Assembly (NCBI RefSeq): GCF_000687475.1
Contig: NC_057316.1
Span: 6,448,001 to 6,512,000, forward strand
DNA from: Ustilaginoidea virens
Taxonomy: Eukaryota > Ascomycota > Sordariomycetes > Hypocreales > Clavicipitaceae
Direction of reading: 5' to 3'
DNA: 64,000 nucleotides
Below are positions 37,308 through 53,079 of the stretch, one piece after another; the stretch's first letter is position 1, and each line of letters begins with the position of its first letter. The notes under the pieces were generated by a model. It made no database searches. It saw only the letters and a list, made by a program, of their open reading frames with translations, and had not been told where the DNA came from. Position numbers and translations under genes: made by a program.

Positions 37308-37761
37308 GCTGGCGACGCCTCTTGGCGCGACTTTTTACCTGGAGGTGGCCAAGCACGACGATTCGTGTCAGCAATGTGCGTGGCGTGATGGAGGACAGAC
37401 CAGCAGTTCTCCTGAGACGGTGGTCATGGCAGCAAAAGACGGCATGACCGAGGTGTATGGCGCTGCTGTACGGAATATGCTGATCCGGGGGATAGAAAGC
37501 TGTGTCACGTTGTGAGAGAGGGGTCAGAACTACAACGAGGACTGAAGTAGTGAAAGGGGCTTTGAGTTCGGCAAGACTTGCAGTCTGCCAACATGAACAT
37601 GTCGTCGTCGTTTCGCGAGGCGGACAAGACACGACACCATGTCAAGCCGCACTGGAGAGAAGAAGGCGCCAATCCAGCACACCATTAGTAGCAAGATGTC
37701 GGTGCCAAGTCTCGATAGTGGCATAGCCTTTGGCTTGGCTTGGCCTTGGCCTGGCTGGATG

Positions 37762-37836
37762 CCATTGGCTGAGTAACCATTGGCTGGATCACCATTGGCT
37801 GGATCATCATTGGCTGGATCACCATTGGCTGGTTGG
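37762..37836 (-). promoter_or_regulatory. 15-bp tandem array of five CCAAT boxes
   Basis: Five consecutive 15-bp units of the form CCATTGGCTGGATCA on the plus strand; on the arrestin-gene strand each contains CAGCCAAT. CCAAT is the binding site of the HAP/CBC (NF-Y-like) complex in fungi. Regular 15-bp spacing would put sites on alternating helix faces. Regulatory function is inferred; the array could also be a simple minisatellite. Confidence 0.5.
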
Positions 37837-38006
37837 CTCATGATCAGATGACTTGTCCAAGCCGTGGGCTTGCCATGTCATGTCATGCAATTTGCCAAGT
37901 CGGCTTGTCCTTGAACGTAAAGAGAGTACGGATACGGAGCACAAACACAGCTTGGTCCATGACTTTTTCTTCATTCGGCTTCACGTGTTGCCTCGTCACA
38001 AAACCA

Positions 38007-38048
38007 ACCATGTGGCTACAACCGTGTGGCTACAACCGTGTGGCTATT
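38007..38048. repeat. 14-bp tandem repeat, three copies
   Basis: Three adjacent copies of ACCRTGTGGCTACA (the last slightly diverged), just beyond the 3' end of the methyltransferase gene. Confidence 0.85.
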
Positions 38049-38055
38049 TTCTTTC

Positions 38056-38880
38056 TCACTTCCTGCACACGACTTCACCACTTGGCACCGCAAACCACGC
38101 GTCTTGCTCCTCCCCCCACCGTCGCCACGCCCCCGACGCGTCCTCGATCTGTGCCCGTGTTGCCGTCCCAGTCTCAATGGCAGACTCGGCAAACCCCGAC
38201 GCCATCGTTCGTTCCGACCACAGGCCGCTCCACCAGTCGATTTCCTCCCTTGTGCTGTAGCACCACGAGCTTACGCTGCAGCTAATGCCGCCGGGCGAGA
38301 ACCCCGCCTTCTTGGCCCAAGCATGCACCATCCTGCCCGCGTCGGGCTCGCCCCCGTTTGCCCTCGCGACCCGTCGATATAGAAGCTGCCACTGCGCCAT
38401 TCCCGCCACCTCGGGGTACCAGGCGAAGGACCCAAAGTCCGCCTCGCGAGCGGCAACAATGCCGCCCGGCTTGGCCACCCGGCGCATTTCCCGCAGAATG
38501 CCCACGGGGTCTTTGACGTGCTGGAGAAGCTGGTGGCAGAGGACAATGTCGAACGTGTCTTGGGCATAGCTCAGCGCGTTCGCGTCGCCTTGCACAAAGT
38601 CGACGTTGGGGACGCCTTGTTCGTCGGCCAGCGCGCGGGCCTGCTCCAGCACCTTTGGCTCGCGCTCGAGGCCGGTAACGTGGCCCTGCGGGACAAGTCT
38701 GGCCAGGTCTACTGTTATGGTGCCCGGCCCGCAGCCAATGTCGAGGATTTTCATGTGCGGCTGGATATGGGGGATGAGGTAGGCGGCCGAATTGAGGGCA
38801 TTGCGCCACGTGTGGGAGCGGAGCACGGAGGCATGGTGGCCGTGGGTATATGTTGCGGCTTCGATCTTTCGGCTCGTCAT
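38056..38880 (-). CDS. SAM-dependent methyltransferase (UbiE/class I type)
   Basis: A single exon of 274 aa. Rossmann-fold motif I is ILDIGCGPGT (45-54). The acidic residue after beta-2 lies in VTGLERE, motif II in VDFVQGDANAL, and FDIVLCHQLLQHVKDP then LREMRRVAKPGGIVAAREAD complete the class I pattern. The N-terminus YTHGHHASVLRSHTWRNALN is shared by fungal UbiE-like methyltransferases of unknown substrate. There is no signal peptide or membrane segment, so it is probably cytosolic. No biosynthetic gene cluster surrounds it, so a secondary-metabolite role is not indicated. Confidence 0.9.
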   Translation of the reverse strand: MTSRKIEAATYTHGHHASVLRSHTWRNALNSAAYLIPHIQPHMKILDIGCGPGTITVDLARLVPQGHVTGLEREPKVLEQARALADEQGVPNVDFVQGDANALSYAQDTFDIVLCHQLLQHVKDPVGILREMRRVAKPGGIVAAREADFGSFAWYPEVAGMAQWQLLYRRVARANGGEPDAGRMVHAWAKKAGFSPGGISCSVSSWCYSTREEIDWWSGLWSERTMASGFAESAIETGTATRAQIEDASGAWRRWGEEQDAWFAVPSGEVVCRK

Positions 38881-39876
38881 GTCTTGGGTATTGATGCTGG
38901 GTGTTGGTTCCGGGGATGAAACAGGTCGGCTTATTTAAAGGCGCTGCGGCGGCGACAAACCCCGATCTCGGCGCGGGACGACGGATTCGCAGGGCCAAGT
39001 GTGGGGTACTTGTGCTTGTGTACGGAGTACCTAGATAGGTACTTGAGCTTTGCCCCACTCGCGCGGCCAGCTGCCAAGGGTAGGCGGCCAGCTGCTTGAT
39101 CATGTTGCTGTGCGTACAGAGTACATCGTTTGGTCACAAGTGCGAGACAAAGTGCTCCTCATCACACAAGACTGGATCCGCCTGCTTGGAGCTTGACGAT
39201 GACGAGATTCCGGCCGCATTTCCCCGAGCTTGTAAGACGTCCGCGGAAAAAAAAAAAAAAACACGAAGAGCAGGGCTATATGCTGCTGGACTGCGTATTG
39301 CGCCACCTGACTTGAATTTATGATTTCCGTTGACATCGAACCGGACCTTTTAGGGCTTATCCGCAGCTTCTTGTCTGTCGGATCCATCTGGTAGATTCGA
39401 GATGGACAAAACCTGGCCAGTCATTACGCCCCCACCGCATCTCCAATCCCCAGCACGCCGCACCGCGTATCGAGAGGTTTTTCATCTAGCCACATCCAAG
39501 AAGTGTCAGCTATGGACTCGCATGCTTTTGAAGTGAATGCGGTATGAAATGCTATTCTACTTGCTAATGCTGCCGACGTCGATGCCGTCATTCTCTTTTC
39601 AATATCGGTGCTGCCGTGTCTTACTAGCCGACAAATCAGCCGCTGAAGTATTATTGTTTGTCAATTGGTACGACTCGGATTAATTTGAAACATCGCAAAT
39701 ACTTGTATTACCAGTGCCAGCAAGCTCACTATCGCAATGACTCACTCTCCTTGACACCCAGTAGACGGTAGACCAACTTCCGCCGCCGGAAGGTACCATG
39801 GGCTTGTGTCATATTGAACGCTGCACAGACCTGTATACGGCCTTGCGACGCGACTTTTAATCTCCAACTTGTTATA
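38881..39876. other. Intergenic region
   Basis: No gene recognised. A GTACGGAGTACCTA motif is at 39019-39032 and an A-run near 39247-39260. Confidence 0.4.
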
Positions 39877-42800
39877 TTAATGTCTATGACTATCACTTCT
39901 GGGCATCAGCATCATCTTTTCTCTCCATGTTAAGCTCCTCCCCAAATTGCCCCTGTTCTTCTTCTCATCAGCCTGTTTCTGCTCCTCACTAATAATCGCC
40001 CACTCAGACACGGTCGCACCGGTGCCATTCTTAAACTCCACGTCCACCTCGCCGAGAGCCTGGTTGCCCAGGACAAGCAACGTAGCGTACCGTGCCGCGG
40101 GGACAGCCTCACTAAGCGTCACGTTGGTCGTGTTACCCAAGGGGATGGCAATGGCATCCAAGCGTGCGGCCTTTGCGTCATACGGCAGCGATAGCTCGAC
40201 ATTCGTCAACCGCAGCACGACGGTGTAATCGGGGTGTTTACTCGCCGACGCCGCCGTGTCCAGGTCCGCAAAGTCGGAGCCGTCCAAAGTGCAGTTGTGG
40301 AAGATGACGGTGGCGTTGACGGGCGGCGCCTGCGCCCAGTTGAAGCGGAAGCCTGACACGGGCTTCCCGACGTCCGCCGTGGCGAGCGCGACGGTCAGAC
40401 TGCTCAGATTGCTGGCGAACTGCGGCTGCCACTTGGTGGACGTGGCGCCGTCGTTGGCCGCCATGGGGAACTGGCCTGGGCGGTGGGCGTCGGGAGAACT
40501 GGCCGGCTTGCACTGCGCGAGGTCGCCGGGGACGGTGTTTATGCGGCCAATGTCCCGGTTGGGCACGACGACGGCGCCGCTGACGGGGAGCTCGTAGGTG
40601 GCGCCGTCTTGGGGGCCGGCGTCGATGGTGATGGGCGTGTTGGCGAACCGCTGATCGGCTGTGTCGAGGGGTTCGACATGCTCGGCGCGCTGGACGGTGG
40701 TGTGGGACGCATTCGACCACGCCTGCAGCGGCCAGCCGCGCCAGTAAAAGGTCCGGTACCGTATGTAGGACAGCTGAGGCGGGAGGTTGGGGTTGATGTG
40801 TATGACGTCGTCGGGGAGCAGCCGCAAGCCGAGGTAGCCAAAGATGTTGACTTGGTTGGCGCCGCCGTGGCCCGTGAGGAACGGGTACGCCGGGTGGGTG
40901 CCGCCGTTGACGGTGGCGTTGTCGATGATTTGCTCCGACATCTGGTAGAAGGGCGCTCTGACGTATGGCTGGTAGGCGTACTGCGCGTAGGTGTATGCCG
41001 GGCAGCCCGAAGGCGAGACGTCGTTGGCAACGATGGAGAAGAAGGCCCAGGTCATGGCAGGGCCGTCGGGAGACTGCTTGTTGGCGTACTGCAGAATCGA
41101 GTCAGCAACGGTGGATGGGGGCGTGGGGGGACGGATAAGGAGGCCCGCACATAGTCCAGGTCGTTCAACGAGTCTTGCCGGCTGTAGTTGGTCGAGAAGG
41201 ACAGGGGAAACGTGTTCAGGATGACATCAGCCTGCTTCACCACCGCGCTCCCGTTCATGGTGGTGAACTCGAGCGTGGCGCCGTTTTCCCGCAGAACAAG
41301 CACGTTTTTCGCCATGGCATCCCACGTCGAGTTCTTAGCCAGCCCAAACCGGCCGCGGAAGGCATTCGCCGTCAGCAGCGTCTCGGCGATGAGAGGCATG
41401 GTGAAGCCGCCGGCATCGACGTGGTTGGCATACTCGTCCTAGGGCAAAGTCAGAGCTCATCAGGGCGGACTTGTCCTTTACCCCCCCGGGTGGGGAGGGG
41501 GGGTGGGTGAGGTCCCAAGGGGCCGTAATCATACCGGATCAGTCATGTTGGTCACCGTCCAGCTAGACCCGTTGGGGGCCAGCAGCTCCGCGTACATTGT
41601 CGCGATGGAGTCGTAGATCGGGAGCAGGTGGTCCCTGAAGGTGCGCGAATCCCCGGTCGTGACCCACTGGTTGACAAGAGAGATGCCGATGTCTCCGTTC
41701 AGATGGTACTGGTAGTCCCAGCATGGCCCCGTTGCGGTGCAGTTGCCGTACCGGCCGCTCGTCCAAGGATAAATGGCGGAATTGGCCGAGAAGACGGTCC
41801 TGTTCCGGGAGCTCGTGTAGCTTGTTTGCGCGTTGGCCCTGGCCTGCCGGTGCAGCTTGGCTCGGTAGTTGGTGATTCTTTGGGCAGACTGAGGGTGCGA
41901 CGCCGCCAGACCGGGCTGCATGAAGAGGTCCGCATCCCAAAAGATGAGGCCCGCGTAGGAATCCGAGGTGAGGCCCCCCACAGAGATGCTGTCGGCGTTG
42001 ACGGGGGCGCCCTGGACCTGCCTCTGGGCGTTGGGCCCCACGGTGGTCTGCAGCAGGTAGTACGTGTTTGCGACGGCCATGATGGCCGAGTCGACAACGT
42101 AGCGGTCGCGGGGGAGGGCGCCGCTGGCGGGGTCGGCGAAGCTGTCGACGGAGCGCGAGGGCATGACGGCCGCCCACTCCTCGACGTGCGACCTGAGCGA
42201 CCGGTGGAAGCCGCGGGACTGCGCGGCGGCGGCCGCCTTTCTGGCCGCGTCCTGCGGGTCGGCAAAGGCGTCGCCCGAGGCCACGCCGACGTACTTGGTG
42301 ACGCGGACGGCCTCGCCCCGCGGGAGCCGCACGCGGACGGCCTGCGCGACGGACGACGCGTTCGAGCCGACGTACGGCTTGCCCGTCACCAGCGTCCTGC
42401 TGGACCAGTCGACGTGCTCGGAGGAGCCCGTCATGTTGGCGTAGACGTAGGCGGTGACGTTGGCCACGCCCGCCGGCCTCACGGCCGAGTAGATGGCGCC
42501 ACGGTGCTCGCCCGACGCCGCAAAGTCGGTGCGGACGGCGGCGCGGCCGTCGAGGACGTTGACCACGGTCGCGCTGGCGTCGGCGGACGCGACGACCTCG
42601 AGCTGCACCACGGCCTGGTTCACGTGCAGCTTGTGCGCGAACAAGAGGTAGCGGACGCGGTAGCTGGCGGCCCCGGCGGCGGCCGGCGCCCACGTGTACG
42701 ACCAGGTCAGCACGCCGGCCTGGAAGTCGTACGCCGAGCGGAAGTCGCGCACGGCGGCGTCGTCGGCGGTCGCGTCGAGGTACGCCCCGTCGCCGAGGTC

Positions 42801-43389
42801 GATGACGAGGCCGCTCCAGTGCGGGATGCCGCTGATGACGCTCTCGTAGCCGTACTGCAGCAGCCAGGGGAAGTTGGTGCCGTTGGTGCCGGGCTGCGCG
42901 TCCCAGAAGCCCGCCACCGTGGCAAAGGACTGGCGCCGCGAGAACAGCGGCCACCCGCTACTCACGTCGCCGCCGCGCGCCTCGCTGTCGGCCTCGAAGA
43001 AGGGGCCGACGCTGGCGACGTTGATGCCGAAGTAGCCGTTGGCCACGGAGCCCCGGGACTGGAAGCGGCCCTGCTGGAGGGCGGTGGTGCTGAGCACCCA
43101 GTTGTCGTTGTCCCAGGTGACGCCGGGGAAGTCGGTCTTGTAAACGGAGCTGCTGCTGCTGCTGTTGCTGTTGCTGCCGCCGCCGCCGTGTCTTGCCAGG
43201 CACTTGGCTACCCGGTGTCTGTCGCCGCCGTCCCGGGCGCCGACAGTGCCGTGGAGTACCGACAGGGCTGCCGAGACAAGTAGCTGCGATGGCGGTCAGC
43301 AAGCTGGGGGGGTTGAACAACTGCTGTGCAAGATTGGGCTGGAAGGGGGGCGCCGGAGGGGGGGGGTAGCTTCTTACTTTGCGGTGCAT
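39877..43389 (-). CDS. Acid trehalase, GH65, secreted or vacuolar
   Basis: It hydrolyses trehalose to two glucose outside the cytosol. Four exons: a 12-nt first exon (43389-43378), then 43283-41535, 41438-41151 and 41088-39877, with GT-AG introns of 62-97 nt. Together they encode 1086 aa, the usual size for fungal ATH1-type enzymes. Splicing creates a signal peptide (MHRKLLVSAALSVLHGTVGA) that the unspliced frame lacks. Recognisable blocks are GSVANGYFGINV, FWDAQPGTN, the central GLIFWDADLFMQPGLAASHP and QRITNYR, ANHVDAGGFTMPLIAETLL and FLTGHGGANQVNIFGYLGLR. N-glycosylation sequons are frequent. A poly-Gly/Ser/Asn stretch follows the signal peptide. It lies in tandem with the hexosaminidase gene on the same strand. 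Confidence 0.95.
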
Positions 43390-44396
43390 GCTTTTGCCGA
43401 CAGCATCGGGCTCGCCGTACTGGTGGGCGACTTGCAGGAGGTGCTCGGGCTGCGCTCCTTATACATCCCCCAGCTGGCGGCACAGGCGCAGGGTTGCACG
43501 AGAACCTTGCTTATGCCATGCAGGGCGGTTACCCCGTTTGGGTCTCGGTCCCTTGTGAGATCGGGGAATCATGGCCCGCCTATCGAGGAGGGCTGACATC
43601 TGGACATGAAGTAGCGCCCAGACTTGAACCCCCTCGCGCGGAGCATCTCGCTGGTGGCGTTTGTGCAGCCTTTTTTTTTTTTTTTTTCTATTTCACCAAG
43701 AACAGTTAGAAACCACGTAGGCAAAAGAAAGTCGATTCCATCGGTGGAAAAGCAGAAACCGCTGCGTACTAGCCACTTTTGCGCACCTTGCATCATCCCG
43801 CTTGCCTCCTCCCAATCGGGCAAAGCATGGGCCTCTCTAGTCCGGGAGACTTGACCCGAGCCGAACTTGAGCGTGCAAGCAATTGGCCGGCCGTGCGTGC
43901 GTCGGACAGAGTTGTTGTGGCGGTGGAGATGCTGAAGCCCGTTGACATGGCCGTCGGTCAGCAACGGCATGGATGGGGCTAATCCGGAAGCAGCGGAGGC
44001 GGGGCAACTAGGGGCATGTGACTTGTGAATTTCAATGCGGGACAATTTTCTCGATATTCTTGTCGTCGGCACTTGGAGAAAACCTGACCTACCTAGATAA
44101 AAAGCTAGAATAACCTCTACAACAGCCAATACAGTCTTGCAGCTATAGCAGTCGTAGCTTTCAGTAAAAACCCCAGCGATCTGCCGTTGTGCGCTCCATT
44201 GGCGCATTGGCGCATTTTCTTAGCACCAGACCACCAGGCTTTATTTTTGATCGTCGTATATCGCTACCAAAGAAACCCCCGCCTTCCGTATGACAAACTG
44301 ACCGTGCCCGCATCAGATATGAAGAGAGATCAGAAAGAAAAAGAAAAAGCAATCTCGCACCCCGAAAATCTGTTTCATATGCACATTTTTTTTTTT
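43390..44396. other. Intergenic region between trehalase and hexosaminidase genes
   Basis: It contains the trehalase promoter and the hexosaminidase 3' flank, with T-runs near 43671-43687 and 44388-44398. No gene supported. Confidence 0.5.
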
Positions 44397-48745
<4,349 letters not shown>

Positions 48746-49348
48746 TCAACCCATGTACGCATCCGCAGGCTGCCCCTGCACCTGCCTCCCGACATTCTCC
48801 CCAAACTGACCGTTGTAATTGCCCGGAGGGTCGTACTTGCAAACGACGTAATACCCGAACGCCTGGTCGTGCCCCCCGCTGCACTGCGCCCAGCCGCAGC
48901 CCAGGCTGGTCGTCGCCTTCCACACCACTTGGGTGAAATGGCCCGTTTCAGGAGTGAAGCCCGGGTCGTCGTAGTTGTAGTTCTCGCGCTCGGTACCCCA
49001 CGCGTTCGTGAACTGGCCCCAAAAGTCGTAGCTCGACATGCAGCCCAGGTTCTCTCCGGCGCTCTGCCAGACTTCGTGTCAGGGGGGCGAGTGTGCCAGC
49101 AGCGCGCCCTTGGGCCGGGGGGAGAGGGGATTACTTACGTCGTGGTAGAAGTTGCACGTGTTTGCCCAATTCTGCGCGTCTTGGGCAATATTCTCGTCCC
49201 ACACGAGGTCGTCCGCCGAGTGCTGAGCGCGGAAGTAGTTGTGCGAAGCTATCATTTCGTTTTGAAAGCTGTCCTCCCGCTTTCCACCGACCGGTGATGA
49301 GGTAGCAGCTCCGAGGAGAGCAGCGCCTAGGACTTTGGAAACGTGCAT
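48746..49348 (-). CDS. Secreted CAP-domain (SCP/PR-1/Pry-like) protein
   Basis: A secreted protein of the CAP superfamily, whose yeast members Pry1/Pry2 bind and export sterols and fatty acids. Two exons (49348-49139, 49063-48746) across a GTAAGT...GGCAG intron give 175 aa. The N-terminus MHVSKVLGAALLGAATSSPV is a signal peptide. The family blocks ASHNYFRAQHSADDLVWDE, ANTCNFYH, SAGENL (created by the splice), GHFTQVVWKATTSLGCGWAQC (CAP signature, His112) and YYVVCKYDPPGNYNGQFGENV (second signature) occur in order. I chose the acceptor at GGCAG because it alone restores phase and the conserved HDSAGEN joint. A role at the cell surface or in host interaction is possible but not shown. Confidence 0.93.
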
Positions 49349-51408
49349 TGTTTAGTAGTGGGGCGAGTCGTGGTGCGGCAAATGTAATCAAAGCTAAGTA
49401 ACCTAGGCAGGCGAATGCTCTCCCCAGCGTCACCGATGGAATAGATGGAGCGCACGAGGAAAATAGCATCGTCTTTTTATATTCAGAAGTCAAGAGGCCT
49501 GTACCGACGTCGCGGCTCAGAGCGCCATGGTAGCCTGAGCAGCTGGCCTGCAACATCTCGGAAGATCTTGAACCTCTGCGCCATAGCAGCGGACAAAGGC
49601 ACGGAGCTTGCCTGGCCTTACTGCCCCTCCTTGCGTCTCAACTGTGTTTCTTCACGTTTAGATCCAAGTCAAGTGGTGTGTAGTGGCAAATAGCGGCAAG
49701 CTAGTTTCGCGGATTTTAGCATCCGACGGCGTAGCTTACCCCTAGGGACCCGTTACAAGTCGGGCGTTATCCGGGGAAAAGTCGCTATGATGATGTTTCC
49801 CGTCACCAGGCTCCTCGTTGCATCATCATCTGGAGCTGTGATCGAAGGTCGGAACCAGAACGCTCGAGCCGCCTTCAACCACGCGGGCAAGGGAATGCGC
49901 GATCCACAGCCCGACCGGGGAAGGGTAACAGATTTTCTCGAGATCGCGACGCCCTGGAATTGACAAGAGCGGTTATGCCAAGACGCTGCTCCTCCATCAC
50001 AGCCTACCCCCTCTCACCCCTGATTCCAGAATCGCACCGAAACTCCAAAGAGACACCGCACGCCACCTACTGACGCAACAACTCAAAAAATTGATCGAGC
50101 GTAGTAGTCCAGCAACGGCCTTGTGACGAACGGGGTGGCAATGACAAAGGACGAGCCATCGGCGAGCGGGCTATGAACTGCCCTGATCCCGCCACGCCGC
50201 CAGCGCAGACACCATGTTTTCAAAGTCTCTGCCCTCGTTTACGTTTGCCGAGAGTCCTACGGGACCGATTGCGTCGGGACTAAACTGGCTTTTTCGTAAT
50301 CAATGACGGACACCCGGTTAGGCTTGGTGAGAGGATGATGCTTTGATTTTGATGTCATGACCATGAGTTCAGAGCTCCGCGGGATGAAAGCTAACAAGGC
50401 ACTCGATGGCCCGGCGTCTGCTGCCCGATGCCCAAAGTAGTATCTTCCGTGTCTGGCTGCTCGGGTTGAACCTCTATGGCCTCCTCGCATTCTCCGCGGA
50501 CCACGTACATGTCTCCTGCAAGTTGGATATGTTCAGGGACCCAATGCTGCCATCGTCGGTACTAAGGCATTAGAACCTTCTATCTCTGTCTGGCCCTAGT
50601 TGCCCAACCTGCAAACCACGGCCCAAAAAAAACCCCAGTTTCAAAAAGGCTTGGCACTGCATAACACTTCAGGTTCCTCATATAGCGCAGCAAACAGAAA
50701 ACTGGAACGAGGGGCATCCACCACCAGTACTGGAGAAATGAAGGCGCGAGCGCTAAAGCCTAAAAACAGACGCTTGCGTGACAAAAGGATCTCGGTCAAG
50801 TGCTGGACGAAACTCGCAGCCACATTTCTACAACATGGACGGTGGGTACCTTTGCATGAGAAGATTGAATCTGTGAAGCTTTATTCTACCGACCCAGATA
50901 TTGAAGCCGAGCAAGGGGACACTTTGGGGCAAAGGATTGTCGAAAACGCAGTTTTTTTGTAATGTGCCCGCAAGCGAGCCCCAAGCAGGTGCAGACAGAC
51001 GTACAAGAGTGAGGAAGCGCATTCGCCCAACTCAGGGACAAAGCCATCAGAGTCAACGAGTTTCATAATCTCTCTTCACACCAGGGGAGTCTGGGAAACG
51101 CTGCAACACGGACATGATGATGCAGTCGAATGAAACAATACAGTCTAGCCGTTGAGATGATGTCCTGCAAGTCACCATGGAGGGAGTAGAGGGTGCCGCC
51201 GCTCAACGCTACAAACGGCAAGCAGAGGTATGAAAAGATCGCAAGGAGGGCAGATACGCGGCCTCGGCTGGCCAGAATGGGTTGTCCTGGTCTCGGCATG
51301 TCGTCAGCGATGCCATTGCGCCGAGTCTCGATGCCTCGATGCGCTGGCGTTTGTGATTTTGGGCGGAACCTGTTAGCCGCCAGTACGCAGAGGCTCATCC
51401 GCCATCAC

Positions 51409-51442
51409 TTGCTTTGCTTTGCTTTGCTTTGCTTTGCTTTGC
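51409..51442. repeat. (TGCTT)n pentamer repeat
   Basis: About six tandem copies of TGCTT, directly visible. Confidence 0.95.
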
Positions 51443-52293
51443 CTTTGCACATTCTCGCCATCGATGCAGTTGACATGGCCATCGCGCGGCAGATGGCACG
51501 CCGCGAGATTTGCCTTGGGCGTGATGGAAGCGGTGGGCGGTATTTCACATCCAGGATGGAACATCAAGCTCCAAAGCTATTGGAGACTGCGAGATATTAA
51601 GTCTAGCTGTGGTCGGAAAGCTTAAAGAAACAGTCAAAAAGATTGCCTCATGAAGCAGGAATTGACGTACAAAGATGCGTTTGTAGCTCCGGCAACGGAA
51701 GCGACGACTGCGCTGTTTGAGGATGTTGGTCCAGCCGCTCACCCCACAGCGACCAGTCTCCAGCAACCCTCCTGCTGCAGAAGACTCCATGTATTTTCCC
51801 GCCCTGGACTCGAGCCGTGGTCCAGAAGTTCCTGATACCGACCTTACACAATTGAACGCCGTAAACGGCACCATGACGAGACTAGATGGATTTTGTCTTT
51901 TGTACTTGGACAAGCTCACCTCCTACCTTTGGTAGAGGCTCTGAAGTAATCTGCCTACCTAGGTTAGGTAGTGAATTGACTCCCTAAATCGTTGGTGTGT
52001 CGACACTACTTTCCCGTATGGTTGGCGATGGCTGACATGGGGGGGCAAAACACATCGATCGATAGACAGAAAATGCAAACTGGCCATTAGAAACTTCGAT
52101 TCACAATAACGCCGGCTAGCATTTCCCGCGTACAGGGCGATATCGAGACGGCTTCAGAAGAGTATGGAGGTGAAGTCTAAAAAAAAAAGGTAGAAGCGGT
52201 AGAAGCGAAAGAAGGAAACGATTGGATGACTGACTAAAGCCAGCCACGATTATGGAGCAGGTGCGGGGCAGATGTGGGGCAATGATTCTCTTT

Positions 52294-52428
52294 GCATCCA
52301 TCGTGCATCCATCATGCATGCATGCATCCACACATCCGTCCATCCACCATCCACCATCCACCACATCCATCCACCATCCACCACATCCATCCATCCTATC
52401 CATCTCATCCATCCCATCCATCCATTGC
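52294..52428. repeat. (CATC/CATCCA)n microsatellite
   Basis: About 135 bp of imperfect CATC, CATCCA and CCAC tandem units. Open frames here (His/Pro/Ser-rich on one strand, Met/Asp/Gly/Trp-rich on the other) are artefacts. Confidence 0.95.
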
Positions 52429-53079
52429 TGGAAAAATGGCGGATAAATGAGCGGCAACGTCAACGGTACAAAATGGTGCCAATCCCGACCTGGAAGCATG
52501 CCTGGATGCCTGAATGCCTCCTCCAACGGCCCGAGCTTGACCATGAACGGCAGGCTCCACGACCTCATGGGGGGCTGCGCTGCAGCAAAGTCCATTGCCT
52601 GTGGGGTCTGGTGGTTTGCTGCCAGCCATATGGGGGCCCCCGCGCAGAACCCCTCCAGTTCAGCCTGGCGTCTGGTCAGATAACTAACTGCTGGGGCGTT
52701 GCAAGTTGGAACCTCCACACGTACCAACGCCAAAAACGAAAACGACACTAATAACCGCCGCCAAGACAGACCAGGCGAAATGGCATAACTCGATGCGAAA
52801 AATCTCAGCCCCCAGCCTCGATCCATCGTGTCCGTGTGCGTGCGCATGTGACCCGGCAGGGCGGCACTAGTCATTCAGACTCCGTTCCCCCCATCGTCGG
52901 TTCTCGTCGTCGGGTCGTCGATTCAACTTCCACCAAGTCACACCGGCCATTTGGGAAAATCCTCGAGCGACCAGCCTAGTCGCCCGTTTGCACACCCGTG
53001 AATGGATCCTCGGACGAGGGAGGCAGCATCGTAATCGCGCGCACCCCACCCCCATGCATCGCCGCAAGCCGCACTCACC

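Larger units (their letters stand above)
37308..38055. other. Upstream region of the arrestin-like gene
   Basis: No gene. It holds two short tandem arrays described separately and the 3' flank of the methyltransferase gene. Confidence 0.5.
49349..53079. other. 3.7-kb intergenic region with microsatellites
   Basis: No gene I can support. It contains TGCTT and CATC microsatellites listed separately. Open frames of 60-250 codons exist but are repeat-derived or lack ATG context and family. Confidence 0.45.

Noticed and set aside
41563..42954. 463-codon second minus-strand frame in the trehalase exon
   Set aside because: It is an Arg/Ala-rich out-of-frame reading with no ATG of its own; GH65 blocks lie in the other frame.
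41628..43283. 551-codon plus-strand frame across the trehalase gene
   Set aside because: It is an antisense shadow in GC-rich coding DNA; valine/glycine/arginine-rich composition is an artefact of the opposite strand's codon bias.
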